From positions 62,001-126,000 of the forward strand of contig NZ_AYOZ01000034.1 of assembly GCF_000508165.1 (NCBI RefSeq): 64,000 bases of DNA, in the 5' to 3' direction. The notes under the pieces were generated by a model. That model searched no databases. It was not told where the DNA came from and saw only the letters and a list, made by a program, of their open reading frames with translations. This stretch comes from Marinomonas profundimaris. GTDB lineage: Bacteria; Pseudomonadota; Gammaproteobacteria; Pseudomonadales; Marinomonadaceae. The stretch's first letter is position 1. Each line of letters starts with the position of its first letter. Made by a program: the position numbers and the translations under genes. This document shows positions 8,813 through 17,387 of the stretch, one piece after another.

Positions 8813-9538
8813 ATGCCATCATTCTATGCGCTGGTCATTGGCGCCAGCAGCACCATTGCCAAAGCCGCTATACATCAATTCGAAGACGATTCAAACTGCC
8901 TTGGTGTTTTTGCTGTCAGCCGCTATTTTCCGGTTCCTACACAAAACACAAAAACCACGTATCTGGCGTGCAACAATACGGAATCTAGCATCAGCGAAGT
9001 GTGCCAAATTCTGGCGCCTGTATCGGGTAAAATCACCAAAGTCTTAATCTGCAACGGTCTATTGCACGACGACAACATCACGCCAGAAAAACGACTAGAA
9101 GACATTAGCGCGTCGCAACTCGAAGCCGTATTTCATGCAAACAGCATTGTTCCCATGTTGTGGTTGAGCCATTTACTGCCGCTTTTACAAGGTAAAAATA
9201 ACACCCAAGTGGCACTATTCAGCGCTCGAGTAGGCAGCATTTCAGACAATAAAATGGGCGGTTGGTACAGTTATCGTGCGTCAAAAGCGGCGTTAAACAT
9301 GCTGATTCAAACCAGCGCGGTGGAATACGCCAGAAGAGCAAAAAACGTCAAACTCATTGCTTTTCACCCCGGCACCACAGATACGCCACTATCCAAGCCT
9401 TTTCAGCAATCGGTTCCAAAAGACAAACTCTTTAGTGCCGCCTTTGTGGCCACACAATTATTGTCCATCATGGAAAACATACCAATGGACAATGAAGCCG
9501 CGTATTTAGACTGGAACAACCAAACCATTGAGTGGTGA
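8813..9538 (+). CDS. SDR family oxidoreductase (CsgA-like)
   Basis: 241-residue short-chain dehydrogenase/reductase. The nucleotide loop is ALVIGASSTIAKAA near residue 6, with SARVGSISDNKMGGWYSYRASKAAL giving Ser and the YxxxK catalytic pair near residues 137-155. The sequence resembles C-factor/CsgA-like SDRs; the substrate is unknown. A GAGG lies 12 bases before the start, further away than usual. The gene is followed by a 12-C homopolymer. Confidence 0.82.
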   Translation: MPSFYALVIGASSTIAKAAIHQFEDDSNCLGVFAVSRYFPVPTQNTKTTYLACNNTESSISEVCQILAPVSGKITKVLICNGLLHDDNITPEKRLEDISASQLEAVFHANSIVPMLWLSHLLPLLQGKNNTQVALFSARVGSISDNKMGGWYSYRASKAALNMLIQTSAVEYARRAKNVKLIAFHPGTTDTPLSKPFQQSVPKDKLFSAAFVATQLLSIMENIPMDNEAAYLDWNNQTIEW

Positions 9539-9545
9539 TTGAGCG

Positions 9546-9557
9546 CCCCCCCCCCCC
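9546..9557. repeat. Poly-C tract of 12 cytosines
   Basis: An uninterrupted run of 12 C lies 7 bp after the SDR stop and 112 bp before the Lrp-type regulator. No other run of this kind was seen in the window. Such tracts can vary in length by slipped-strand pairing; no hairpin or reading frame includes it. Confidence 0.9.
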
Positions 9558-9669
9558 GTAACGCGAGCGCCGTAATAGTCACGTCTTCTTTCCTGTATTC
9601 GAAAAAAACGTATTGCCATGAAAGAGTTGGAGCCGCATATGTTACTCTCGACCTAAAAGAGAACAATTT

Positions 9670-10137
9670 ATGGAACACCTAGACTCAACCGATCGTAAAA
9701 TCCTTCAACTGTTACAGCACGATGGCAGCCTGAGCGCGACGCAAGTGGCGGACAACATTGGCTTGTCTCAATCCCCCTGCTGGCGACGCATCAATCGGTT
9801 ACAACAAGAAGGTTTTATTCGCTCAACACAAGCGATTTTGGACAGGAATAAACTGGGGTTGGGCATCGTGGTGTTGGTCAATATTAAATTGTCTTCACAC
9901 GGAAGAAAGATGCTGGATGAATTCGAGCAAGCCATTGTCGACTTCCCCGAAGTGGTGGAATGTTGGACGATTTCTGGGGCGATGGATTACAGTTTAAGAG
10001 TGGTGTCAAAGAGCATTGAAAGCTACGAGCACTTCTTACGCAGCCAGTTACTTCAGCTGCCACACATCCAAGAAGCGCAAAGCCATTTCACCATGCGTGA
10101 AGTCAAAAACATCACCACATTGCCATTAGATTTTTAA
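9670..10137 (+). CDS. Lrp/AsnC family transcriptional regulator
   Basis: 155 residues. The AsnC-type helix-turn-helix is at 6-60 (DRKILQLLQHDGSLSATQVADNIGLSQSPCWRRINRLQQEGFI), then a RAM ligand-binding domain (VLVNIKLSSH to HFTMREVKNITTLPL). It follows the classic DSTDRKIL start. Probably senses an amino acid. The upstream gap holds the poly-C tract at the far end of its promoter region. Confidence 0.9.
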   Translation: MEHLDSTDRKILQLLQHDGSLSATQVADNIGLSQSPCWRRINRLQQEGFIRSTQAILDRNKLGLGIVVLVNIKLSSHGRKMLDEFEQAIVDFPEVVECWTISGAMDYSLRVVSKSIESYEHFLRSQLLQLPHIQEAQSHFTMREVKNITTLPLDF

Positions 10138-10156
10138 TGATTAACACAGCAACGAT

Positions 10157-10417
10157 TTATTTCAGTAATGGGTCGTCTTTTGGAAGCAGCTTTTGAATCC
10201 ATAATGCCAGTTTGTGCTTCATGCTCGGCAAGTCTTCTTTGTCGGCTGGCAACGCCACAACCAATTTATCCAACACCAATAGTCGATAAATCGCCTCGGT
10301 CTTTTCGTTCGCGGACATGGTGGCAGAAAAGCCTTCGTAACCACGTTTGAGCGCATAGTTTTCGCCCACTTGAATGGCTTTTTTACTCAGTGCTGCTTCG
10401 TTCTTAATCTTTTTCAT
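10157..10417 (-). CDS. DUF5062 family protein
   Basis: 86 residues, MKKIKNEAALSKKAIQVGENYAL to KLLPKDDPLLK, matching my memory of the DUF5062 family known from Vibrio and other marine gammaproteobacteria. Helical and charged, without membrane segments. No function is known. It is convergent with the Lrp gene, 19 bp apart. Confidence 0.72.
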   Translation of the reverse strand: MKKIKNEAALSKKAIQVGENYALKRGYEGFSATMSANEKTEAIYRLLVLDKLVVALPADKEDLPSMKHKLALWIQKLLPKDDPLLK

Positions 10418-10481
10418 CGTTTTCCTTACCTCTGGCTTTAAGTCCCATTAATGGATTGAAACACCAATACGCTGGAAGGCG

Positions 10482-10493
10482 ATTGTCGACACT
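10482..10493. promoter_or_regulatory. Candidate PrpR-type operator, distal copy (ATTGTCGACACT)
   Basis: The 11-bp core GATTGTCGACA at 10481-10491 is the exact reverse complement of TGTCGACAATC at 10668-10678 near the promoter. It lies about 183 bp upstream (centre to centre) of the middle copy, so it would act from a distance or serve the divergent DUF5062 gene. Inferred from sequence repetition. Confidence 0.5.
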
Positions 10494-10664
10494 TCAATAA
10501 AAGCACGAACAGAACATCTGACCTGACTCTATCAGCTTTTTAGCGGCTTCCAAGCACTTCTGCCGAATAAATCCAAAAAATCACTTAATAAACACAATGT
10601 TACCGAGAATCAGCAACCTAGAAAACAGCAATATACGACTAAAGGCTAATCAACAAAAAACAAA

Positions 10665-10676
10665 ACTGTCGACAAT
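10665..10676. promoter_or_regulatory. Candidate GntR/PrpR operator upstream of -35 (ACTGTCGACAAT)
   Basis: One mismatch-containing copy of the palindrome ATTGTCGACAAT lies immediately before the -35 box of the prp promoter. It is one of three copies in the 330-bp gap before the prp operon. FCD-type GntR regulators bind palindromes of this kind, which supports autoregulation by the adjacent gntR product. Confidence 0.6.
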
Positions 10677-10681
10677 CCCAC

Positions 10682-10710
10682 TTGATTAAGCGCATAAACG
10701 CGGCTATAAA
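10682..10710 (+). promoter_or_regulatory. Sigma70 promoter of the prp operon
   Basis: TTGATT (10682-10687) and TATAAA (10705-10710) are separated by exactly 17 bp, which predicts a transcript start near 10717 and a short leader to the ATG at 10748. Palindromic operators flank it on both sides. Confidence 0.6.
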
Positions 10711-10717
10711 GAAGCAC

Positions 10718-10729
10718 ATTGTCAACAAT
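10718..10729. promoter_or_regulatory. Candidate GntR/PrpR operator at +1 (ATTGTCAACAAT)
   Basis: The best-formed copy: ATTGT and ACAAT arms around a CA centre. It covers the predicted transcription start, a typical repression position. The rest of the 10418-10747 gap holds only this promoter, its operators and the DUF5062 upstream region. Confidence 0.6.
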
Positions 10730-10747
10730 AAAGCGTTTAGCCTTTTT

Positions 10748-11437
10748 ATGAGCAACCTTATTTCCATCAAATCTGCGACCTTGTCAGAAGACATAGCCCA
10801 GCAGCTTATCAGCGCCATTGTGCAAGGCCACATTCCTCAAGGCAGTAAAATATCCGAGCCTGAGCTGGCCAAACAGTACGGCGTTTCTCGTGGGCCGCTC
10901 CGCGAAGCCATCGTGAAATTAGAAGGCTTGGGGCTCGTCACACGCACCGCCAATATTGGCGCGCGCGTGATCAAGCTAAACATTCAAGACATGCTCGACA
11001 CCTTTACCATGCGCGAAGCCTTAGAAGGCATGGCAGCCAGACTGGCGGCAATAACAATGCAAACGGAAGAAGTTCGCAGCTTGTACGCTTTGCTCGACAA
11101 ACATCAGGCGTATTTAGACGACAATCAAGACGAGCATTATGTTCAACAAGGTGGCAATGACGACTTTCATCTACGCATCATTCACGCCAGCGGTAACGCA
11201 AAATTGATTCGCCTTTTAACCGAAGAGCTGTATGCCGTTATCCGCATGTATCGTCGCCATACGGCGGATCAACGTAATGATCCACGCCAAGCCTTGCGAG
11301 AACACCGCGCCATTTTAGACGCGATTGCCAATCACGAAGGCGATCTCGCTGAGCTGTTAATGCGTCGTCATATTAGTCGCGCCAGCCAACTATTAAAGCA
11401 AGCGATGGAGCAAACCGTCCTCGCTTCACCGCCATAA
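10748..11437 (+). CDS. GntR family (FCD) regulator of the methylcitrate operon
   Basis: 229-residue regulator. The N-terminal winged helix-turn-helix (LSEDIAQQLISAIVQGHIPQGSKISEPELAKQYGVSRGPLREAIVKLEGLGLV) is followed by an FCD effector domain (DMLDTFTMREALEGMAARLAA to LMRRHISRASQLL). It is the first gene of the prp operon, 27 bp before prpB, so it is probably the propionate/2-methylcitrate-responsive repressor of prpBCD and of itself. A TTG at 10682 would overlap the -35 box, so the ATG at 10748 is chosen. Confidence 0.88.
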   Translation: MSNLISIKSATLSEDIAQQLISAIVQGHIPQGSKISEPELAKQYGVSRGPLREAIVKLEGLGLVTRTANIGARVIKLNIQDMLDTFTMREALEGMAARLAAITMQTEEVRSLYALLDKHQAYLDDNQDEHYVQQGGNDDFHLRIIHASGNAKLIRLLTEELYAVIRMYRRHTADQRNDPRQALREHRAILDAIANHEGDLAELLMRRHISRASQLLKQAMEQTVLASPP

Positions 11438-11464
11438 CATGCCCCCGTTTAAGAGAGGATAATA

Positions 11465-12346
11465 ATGACAAAAATACGCTCAGCTGGCGCGCGCTTTAGA
11501 CAAGCCGTTGCTACACAGTCCCCATTACAGGTCGTCGGTGCCGTTAATGCCTATTGCGCCATGATGGCGGAACAAACCGGACATCATGCGCTTTATCTCT
11601 CCGGTGGCGGTGTCGCCAACGCCTCCTACGGTTTGCCAGATCTTGGTATGACCGATTTACACGATGTATTAGAAGATGTATCTCGCATCACCTCGGCGTC
11701 TGACTTGCCGCTATTGGTCGACATCGATACCGGCTTTGGTGGCGCATTCAATATCACTCGAACCATTCAACAAATGGAAAAAGCCGGCGCGGCGGCAGTG
11801 CATATTGAAGACCAAGTCCAGCAAAAACGCTGCGGCCATCGTCCAAACAAAGCCATTGTGAGCCAAGGCGAAATGGTGGATCGCGTGAAAGCCTGTGTGG
11901 ATGCTCGCGTTGATGAAAACTTTGTCATCATGGCGCGAACTGATGCGTTGGCCGTGGAAGGCATGGAGTCCGCCATTGAGCGTGCCATTGCTTGCGTTGA
12001 AGCCGGTGCGGATATGATTTTCCCCGAAGCCATGATCACCTTGGATCAATACAAAGAATTTGTCGCGGCCGTTAAAGTACCGGTGTTAGCGAACATCACA
12101 GAATTCGGCGCCACGCCGCTATTCAGCAAAGAAGAGCTCGCCAGCGTTGGCGTTGACTTGGTGCTTTACCCTTTAAGCGCGTTTCGCGCGATGAACAAAG
12201 CCGCCCTCAATGTTTATCAGCATTTATTGAACGACGGTCACCAGCGTGATGTTGTCGATTCCATGCAAACTCGCAACGAATTGTATGAATTTCTGAATTA
12301 TCACGAATACGAAAACAAACTGGATGCGCTTTTTTCCAAAAAATAA
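11465..12346 (+). CDS. prpB: Methylisocitrate lyase
   Basis: Splits 2-methylisocitrate into pyruvate and succinate, the last step of the methylcitrate cycle. 293 residues, the usual length. The active-site loop KRCGHRPNK carries the catalytic cysteine near residue 122, and metal-binding DIDTGFGG and HIEDQVQ are present, as in the ICL/PEP mutase superfamily. AGAGAGG ahead of the start is a good ribosome site. Second gene of gntR-prpBCD. Confidence 0.95.
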   Translation: MTKIRSAGARFRQAVATQSPLQVVGAVNAYCAMMAEQTGHHALYLSGGGVANASYGLPDLGMTDLHDVLEDVSRITSASDLPLLVDIDTGFGGAFNITRTIQQMEKAGAAAVHIEDQVQQKRCGHRPNKAIVSQGEMVDRVKACVDARVDENFVIMARTDALAVEGMESAIERAIACVEAGADMIFPEAMITLDQYKEFVAAVKVPVLANITEFGATPLFSKEELASVGVDLVLYPLSAFRAMNKAALNVYQHLLNDGHQRDVVDSMQTRNELYEFLNYHEYENKLDALFSKK

Positions 12347-12419
12347 ACACGCTAAAAAATGAACTAGTGCACTGACAATCTACTGATTTCTCAACTAAAA
12401 ATAACAATGGAGAATGAAC

Positions 12420-13559
12420 ATGAGCAAAATACTTTCAGGCGCCGGCTTACGAGGCCAAAGCGCAGGTGAAACCGCACTCTGTACCGTCGGCAAAGCGGCA
12501 TCAGGGTTAACTTATCGTGGTTATGACATCGATGTTTTGGCCGACAAAGCCAGCTTCGAGGAAGTCGCTTATCTTTTACTGTATGGCGCGTTACCAAACC
12601 GTACTCAGCTGCACGATTACGAACACAAGCTAATGAGTTTACGCAGCTTGCCAGAAGAACTGAAAGCCGTTTTGGAGCTGATCCCAAAAAGCGCTCACCC
12701 AATGGATGTAATGCGAACCGGTTGTTCTTTTTTGGGCAACCTTGAACCCGAATTGCCTTTTGAAAAACAACCTTCGTTGGCGTTACACGCCGCTGATCGA
12801 TTGGTCGCTACGCTGCCAGCGATGGTCGTGTATTGGTATCGCTTCACCCATGATGGCGTTCGCATTAACACACACAATGCGCATGTGCCGTCGTTGGCCG
12901 CGCATTTCTTGACCATGCTGCATGACGACGTGCCAAGCGACCTTCATACGCAAGTCATGAACGCCTCACTTATTTTATACGCAGAGCATGAATTCAATGC
13001 GTCCACCTTTACCGCTCGGGTTTGCGCTTCGACGTTATCGGACATGCATTCTTGCGTCACCGGTGGCATTGGAAGTTTACGCGGCCCATTGCACGGCGGC
13101 GCCAACGAAGCCGCCATGGACATGATTGAACCATGGAAATCCGCCGAAGAAGCCGAAGCCGCGTTGCTGCAAAAACTCGCCAACAAAGAAAAAGTCATGG
13201 GCTTTGGTCACGCTATTTACAGTGAGCGAGATCCTCGTAATGACATCATCAAAAAATGGGCGAAAAAACTCAGCGAAGCAGTAGGTGACGATCATTTGTA
13301 TGCGGTTTCTGAACGCTGTGAAGCCGTCATGTGGCGCGAGAAAAAGCTTTTCTGTAACGCGGATTTCTTCCACGCCAGCGCCTATCGATTTATGGGCATT
13401 CCGACCAAGTTGTTCACACCGATTTTCGTTTGCTCTCGCGTCACCGGCTGGGCCGCTCACGTTATGGAACAACGCGCCAACAATCGCATCATTCGCCCAA
13501 GTGCCGATTACATTGGCCCGGATCATTCAGAGTGGGTCGACATCGATCACCGAGCTTAA
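12420..13559 (+). CDS. prpC: 2-methylcitrate synthase
   Basis: Condenses propionyl-CoA with oxaloacetate. 379 residues of the citrate synthase fold; MSKILSGAGLRGQSAGETALCTV opens the prpC-type N-terminus, with LHGGANEAAMDMI and GFGHAIYSERDPRN holding the active-site histidines and later Asp/Arg residues. Two in-frame ATGs exist (12414 and 12420); GGAG is 7 bases from the second, so that one is used. Its neighbours fix it as methylcitrate rather than citrate synthase. Confidence 0.95.
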   Translation: MSKILSGAGLRGQSAGETALCTVGKAASGLTYRGYDIDVLADKASFEEVAYLLLYGALPNRTQLHDYEHKLMSLRSLPEELKAVLELIPKSAHPMDVMRTGCSFLGNLEPELPFEKQPSLALHAADRLVATLPAMVVYWYRFTHDGVRINTHNAHVPSLAAHFLTMLHDDVPSDLHTQVMNASLILYAEHEFNASTFTARVCASTLSDMHSCVTGGIGSLRGPLHGGANEAAMDMIEPWKSAEEAEAALLQKLANKEKVMGFGHAIYSERDPRNDIIKKWAKKLSEAVGDDHLYAVSERCEAVMWREKKLFCNADFFHASAYRFMGIPTKLFTPIFVCSRVTGWAAHVMEQRANNRIIRPSADYIGPDHSEWVDIDHRA

Positions 13560-13592
13560 AGAAACAATAAATCTAACGAATAAGGACACACA

Positions 13593-15080
13593 ATGAGCGC
13601 CAACGTAGATCTAAACAACCGCCCTGATTATGATCAAGTTATTCAGGACATCGCAGATTATGTACTCAACTTCAAAGTAGAAAACAAAGACGTATTAGAC
13701 ACCGCCCGCAACTGTTTAATGGACACGCTAGGCTGTGGTTTGCTGGCATTGCGCTTCCCTGAATGCACCAAACACTTAGGGCCAATTGTTCAAGGTACGG
13801 TTGTACCAAATGGTGCGCGGGTTCCGGGTACTTCTTTGTCATTGGACCCTGTTAAAGCCGCATGGGATATTGGTTGTATTATCCGCTGGTTGGATTACAA
13901 CGACACCTGGTTGGCCGCAGAATGGGGGCACCCTTCAGACAACCTTGGCGGCATTTTGGCAACGGCAGATCATTTATCTCAAGTCCGACTGTCGAATGGC
14001 GAAGAACCACTTCTTATGCGAGACGTGTTGGATGCCATGGTCATGGCGCATGAAATCCAAGGGGTTATCGCACTAGAAAACTCGTTTAACCGAGTGGGTT
14101 TGTGTCACGTTTTATTGGTACGAGTGGCGTCGGTTGCTGTGGTCACTAAAATGATGGGCGGCGACCGAGAGCAAGTCATGGCGGCGATCTCGCAAGCTTG
14201 GGTTGATGGTTCTGCGCTGCGTACCTATCGCCACGCGCCAAACGCTGGGTCACGTAAATCGTGGGCGGCGGGCGATGCAACATCACGTGCGGTACGCTTA
14301 GCGGACATGTCGATGCGCGGTGAAATGGGCATTCCGTCTGTCTTGACCGCGCCACAATGGGGTTTCTATGACGTGTCTTTTTCAAAAACCAACAAAGACC
14401 AAGCCATCAAGCCCGAGGCTCAACGCCAGTTTTCTTTCCCTCAGGATTTCGGCGTTTACGTGATGGACAATATTTTATTTAAAATCTCTTTCCCTGCGGA
14501 ATTCCATGCTCAAACAGCAGCGGAAGCCGCTGTAACTTTACACGCTCAAGTCAAAGACCGTTTGTCTGACATTGAGAAAATTGTCATTCGCACCCATGAA
14601 TCAGCGATTCGGATCATTTCCAAATCCGGCCCATTGGCCAACGCCGCTGACCGCGACCATTGTTTGCAATACATGACCGCCGTGCCATTGGCGTTTGGTA
14701 ATTTGATTGCAGAGCATTACGAAGACGATTTCCACGCGGCGCACCCGATCATTGATGAATTGCGTGACAAAATGGACATTGTTGAAGACAAACGCTTTAC
14801 GGCGGAATATTTAGAAGCCGATAAGCGCTCTATCGCCAACGCGATTCAAGTCTTCTTTAAAGATGGTAGCAGCACAGAAGAAGTCGTGGTGGAATACCCC
14901 GTGGGTCATCGTCGACGTCGTGAAGAAGGCATCCCTTTGTTGGAACAAAAATTTAAAAACAACCTGGCGACTCGATTCCCTCATCGCCAATGCGATCGTA
15001 TTTTCACCCTGTGTAAAGACCAAGCCACATTAGAAAACACACCAGTGAATCGCTTTATGGATTTATTCGTTATCGCCTAA
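13593..15080 (+). CDS. prpD: 2-methylcitrate dehydratase
   Basis: Dehydrates 2-methylcitrate to 2-methyl-cis-aconitate. 495 residues of the MmgE/PrpD family: [52 protein letters not shown] and the long C-terminal PrpD domain are all intact. Last gene of the operon, followed by a strong terminator. No acnD/prpF and no prpE are present, so hydration would rely on an aconitase and activation on an acyl-CoA synthetase encoded elsewhere. Confidence 0.95.
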   Translation: MSANVDLNNRPDYDQVIQDIADYVLNFKVENKDVLDTARNCLMDTLGCGLLALRFPECTKHLGPIVQGTVVPNGARVPGTSLSLDPVKAAWDIGCIIRWLDYNDTWLAAEWGHPSDNLGGILATADHLSQVRLSNGEEPLLMRDVLDAMVMAHEIQGVIALENSFNRVGLCHVLLVRVASVAVVTKMMGGDREQVMAAISQAWVDGSALRTYRHAPNAGSRKSWAAGDATSRAVRLADMSMRGEMGIPSVLTAPQWGFYDVSFSKTNKDQAIKPEAQRQFSFPQDFGVYVMDNILFKISFPAEFHAQTAAEAAVTLHAQVKDRLSDIEKIVIRTHESAIRIISKSGPLANAADRDHCLQYMTAVPLAFGNLIAEHYEDDFHAAHPIIDELRDKMDIVEDKRFTAEYLEADKRSIANAIQVFFKDGSSTEEVVVEYPVGHRRRREEGIPLLEQKFKNNLATRFPHRQCDRIFTLCKDQATLENTPVNRFMDLFVIA

Positions 15081-15102
15081 TCTCGCCGCATACTTTCCCT
15101 CC

Positions 15103-15133
15103 AAAACACCCATTTTTAATGGGTGTTTTTTTT
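15103..15133 (+). terminator. Terminator of the prp operon
   Basis: AAAACACCCA (15103-15112) pairs with TGGGTGTTTT (15120-15129) around a 7-base loop, and the T run goes on to 15133. It is 23 bp after the prpD stop. Confidence 0.92.
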
Positions 15134-15286
15134 GATTTTATTCATAACAAATAGAGTCAAATCTCGATAATTATTTAATACAATCCTTATTGAAATAAAT
15201 TGTAACTGATTGTTCTTGCGTGTATCTTCCATTTCAAATAAGAAAGATTCCCACAAACTCTCCCCATTTTTTAAGGATAATGACCC

Positions 15287-17317
15287 ATGTTTTCTTTCTT
15301 CAAAAAAGCACCATTACCAAAACAGTTAGGCATAGGAACGCTCTTCACTGTTTTAGTTATTTTCACAATATTAGTCTTCATTCTGGGAAGATTATTTAGT
15401 TATGAAGTGAACGACATTGTCAGTGGTCACCAAAAGAAAGAAGCCGCCTTAGTGGCTGAACAACTCGAAAGCAAATATCAATTGTTGATTAAAATCGCCG
15501 ATGGTTTTGGTGGCGTATTAAGCCAACAGCTAAAATCCGTCACCATTGATACCAACCGCATGTCTCAAATAAACAATGAGTCGATTCCCACTATTCTTCT
15601 TAATGACACCGCTTTAAATGGCCATTCACAGTTTCTAACCGATTTTGCAACCGCGTCTCGATTGGACGTCAGCTTGTTGCTAAAAACCAGAAATGGCTTA
15701 ACGCGCATCAGCACAACCGTGAAAGACGCCAGCGGTCGCGCCATCAATGGCAGCCGACAGAACGCGCCCATTGCACTTAAAGCGTTACAAACTGGCAACG
15801 CAATTACCGAGCAGGTCACTTTGCAGAACAAACACTATATTGGCCACTACGAAAGCGTCCCTGGCCATCCTAACTTATTGATAGAATTGCTCATTCCTTA
15901 TTCCGCTATTCTCAAGTCGTCTGCAGACTCCATTAATGCCATGCAATTCGGAAAAAGCGGTTATATCTATGTCACGGACACAGGTGAAAATGAAGGCACA
16001 TTGCTCATTCACCCAAGTTTGGCGGGTAAAAACTTATACTCATTGTATCCTGAGTTAAAAAGCACCTTCCAAGACATGTACAAAGACGACAACGGTATTA
16101 TTTCTTACTCCCTTAAAATCGCGGGAAAAGATGATAAAGCGCGCTCTTCAAAGGCCATTTATCAACACGTAAAAGGTTGGAATTGGGTCGTGACGTTAAA
16201 ATCGTATAACGATGAATACCAAGAAGAAATCGATATTATCCTGTATTTAATTGCCGCCATTTCCATTGTCGCCGCCGTATTATTAAGCTTGATTTTGTGG
16301 TTATTTATCCGCCGTGCGCTGTCACCTTTAAAAGAGATTTCAACCGCGCTTCATGCCTTGGGCCAAGGCAACCTGGCTTTCCGCTTTGCCAACAAACAAG
16401 ACAATAGCAGCCGCAATGAAATGGCGATGCTTCAAAACGACACAATTGTGATGCGCGACAACTTGATTAAGCTGGTCAATAACATCATGACGTCCAGCAA
16501 TGAGTTATTGCTTTCCACCGAAGGCATTTCAATCGCCAACAGTAACCTACGAAAAAGCGCTCACGATAGCCAAGACGCCAGCGCTCAAGTGGGCTCGGCC
16601 ATCACACAAATTGCGGCGTCCATTCAAGAAGTGGCGCAAAGCTCTAACCAAGTGTCGGAAGAATCCATTGAAGTCAGACAATTAACCGAAGAAGGCAACG
16701 CGGCGGTGAAGAATGTAGAAAGCACGGTCAGCGCTCTTTCTTCCGCGTTTAGCCAAGCATCTGAAACCATTAAAGAAGTGGAAAACAGCTCGAAGAACAT
16801 TGGCGACGTTGTCACCGTTATCAATAATATAGCGGAGCAAACCAACTTACTGGCGTTGAACGCCGCGATTGAAGCCGCCCGAGCGGGTGAACAAGGCCGA
16901 GGCTTTGCGGTGGTCGCAGATGAAGTACGAGTGCTGGCACAACGTACGCAGCAATCCACGGAAGAAATCCGCAACGTCGTCGAAATACTGCAAAGCAATA
17001 GCCGTTCAGCCGTCAGTGACATGGAAGAAGGTCGTAACCAAGTGGACAACAGCGTGCAACAAGCAAATCACGCCAATGCGCTGTTAAGTCGAATCTATCA
17101 GTCGATTCAAAACGTTGAAATGGGCATCAATAATGTCGCATCGGCAACAGAAGAACAAAGTGTCGCATCTACGCAAATTCGTCAAAATGCCGAGGAACTG
17201 CAAACGTCCGCTCAAGGCACACTGACATTGGCCAGTACGTCGCAAGAGCACAGCGAACACATTCGCCAATTAACGGCGAAGCTGCAAAAAGACTTATCCA
17301 CGTTTACCTTAAAGTAA
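15287..17317 (+). CDS. Methyl-accepting chemotaxis protein with Cache sensor
   Basis: 676-residue chemoreceptor. A first membrane segment at about 17-40 and a second at about 315-343 ([23 protein letters not shown]) bound a periplasmic Cache domain ([22 protein letters not shown] region near 220-260: GKSGYIYV). A HAMP linker follows, then a long signalling coiled coil with the conserved hairpin tip [18 protein letters not shown] near 515-540. The C-terminus (STFTLK) lacks the NWETF pentapeptide, so there is no CheR tether. Ligand unknown; Cache receptors often sense organic or amino acids. The TRAP operon nearby may share its ligand, which is a guess. Confidence 0.92.
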   Translation: MFSFFKKAPLPKQLGIGTLFTVLVIFTILVFILGRLFSYEVNDIVSGHQKKEAALVAEQLESKYQLLIKIADGFGGVLSQQLKSVTIDTNRMSQINNESIPTILLNDTALNGHSQFLTDFATASRLDVSLLLKTRNGLTRISTTVKDASGRAINGSRQNAPIALKALQTGNAITEQVTLQNKHYIGHYESVPGHPNLLIELLIPYSAILKSSADSINAMQFGKSGYIYVTDTGENEGTLLIHPSLAGKNLYSLYPELKSTFQDMYKDDNGIISYSLKIAGKDDKARSSKAIYQHVKGWNWVVTLKSYNDEYQEEIDIILYLIAAISIVAAVLLSLILWLFIRRALSPLKEISTALHALGQGNLAFRFANKQDNSSRNEMAMLQNDTIVMRDNLIKLVNNIMTSSNELLLSTEGISIANSNLRKSAHDSQDASAQVGSAITQIAASIQEVAQSSNQVSEESIEVRQLTEEGNAAVKNVESTVSALSSAFSQASETIKEVENSSKNIGDVVTVINNIAEQTNLLALNAAIEAARAGEQGRGFAVVADEVRVLAQRTQQSTEEIRNVVEILQSNSRSAVSDMEEGRNQVDNSVQQANHANALLSRIYQSIQNVEMGINNVASATEEQSVASTQIRQNAEELQTSAQGTLTLASTSQEHSEHIRQLTAKLQKDLSTFTLK

Positions 17318-17336
17318 ATAACAAACGCACTGAGCG

Positions 17337-17365
17337 TTGGCGCTTCCTTGTGGTCACAGTATGAT
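17337..17365 (+). promoter_or_regulatory. Sigma70 promoter of tmcA
   Basis: TTGGCG (17337-17342) and TATGAT (17360-17365) are separated by 17 bp. The -10 box falls in the centre of the large inverted repeat at 17346-17380, so anything binding the repeat would cover the promoter. The predicted start is near 17372, leaving a leader of about 16 bases. Confidence 0.55.
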
Positions 17366-17380
17366 AGTGTGACCACAAGG
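17346..17380. promoter_or_regulatory. Perfect 13-bp inverted repeat over tmcA promoter and ribosome site
   Basis: CCTTGTGGTCACA (17346-17358) and TGTGACCACAAGG (17368-17380) are exact reverse complements with a 9-bp spacer. The right arm supplies the AAGG of the AAGGAG ribosome binding site of tmcA. There is no T run, so it is not a terminator for the chemoreceptor gene. It may be a repressor operator or, on longer transcripts, a hairpin that hides the ribosome site. Confidence 0.6.
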
Positions 17381-17387
17381 AGACTTT

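Noticed and set aside
12414..12419. prpC start at 12414
   Set aside because: GGAG is too close to it and well placed for the ATG at 12420.
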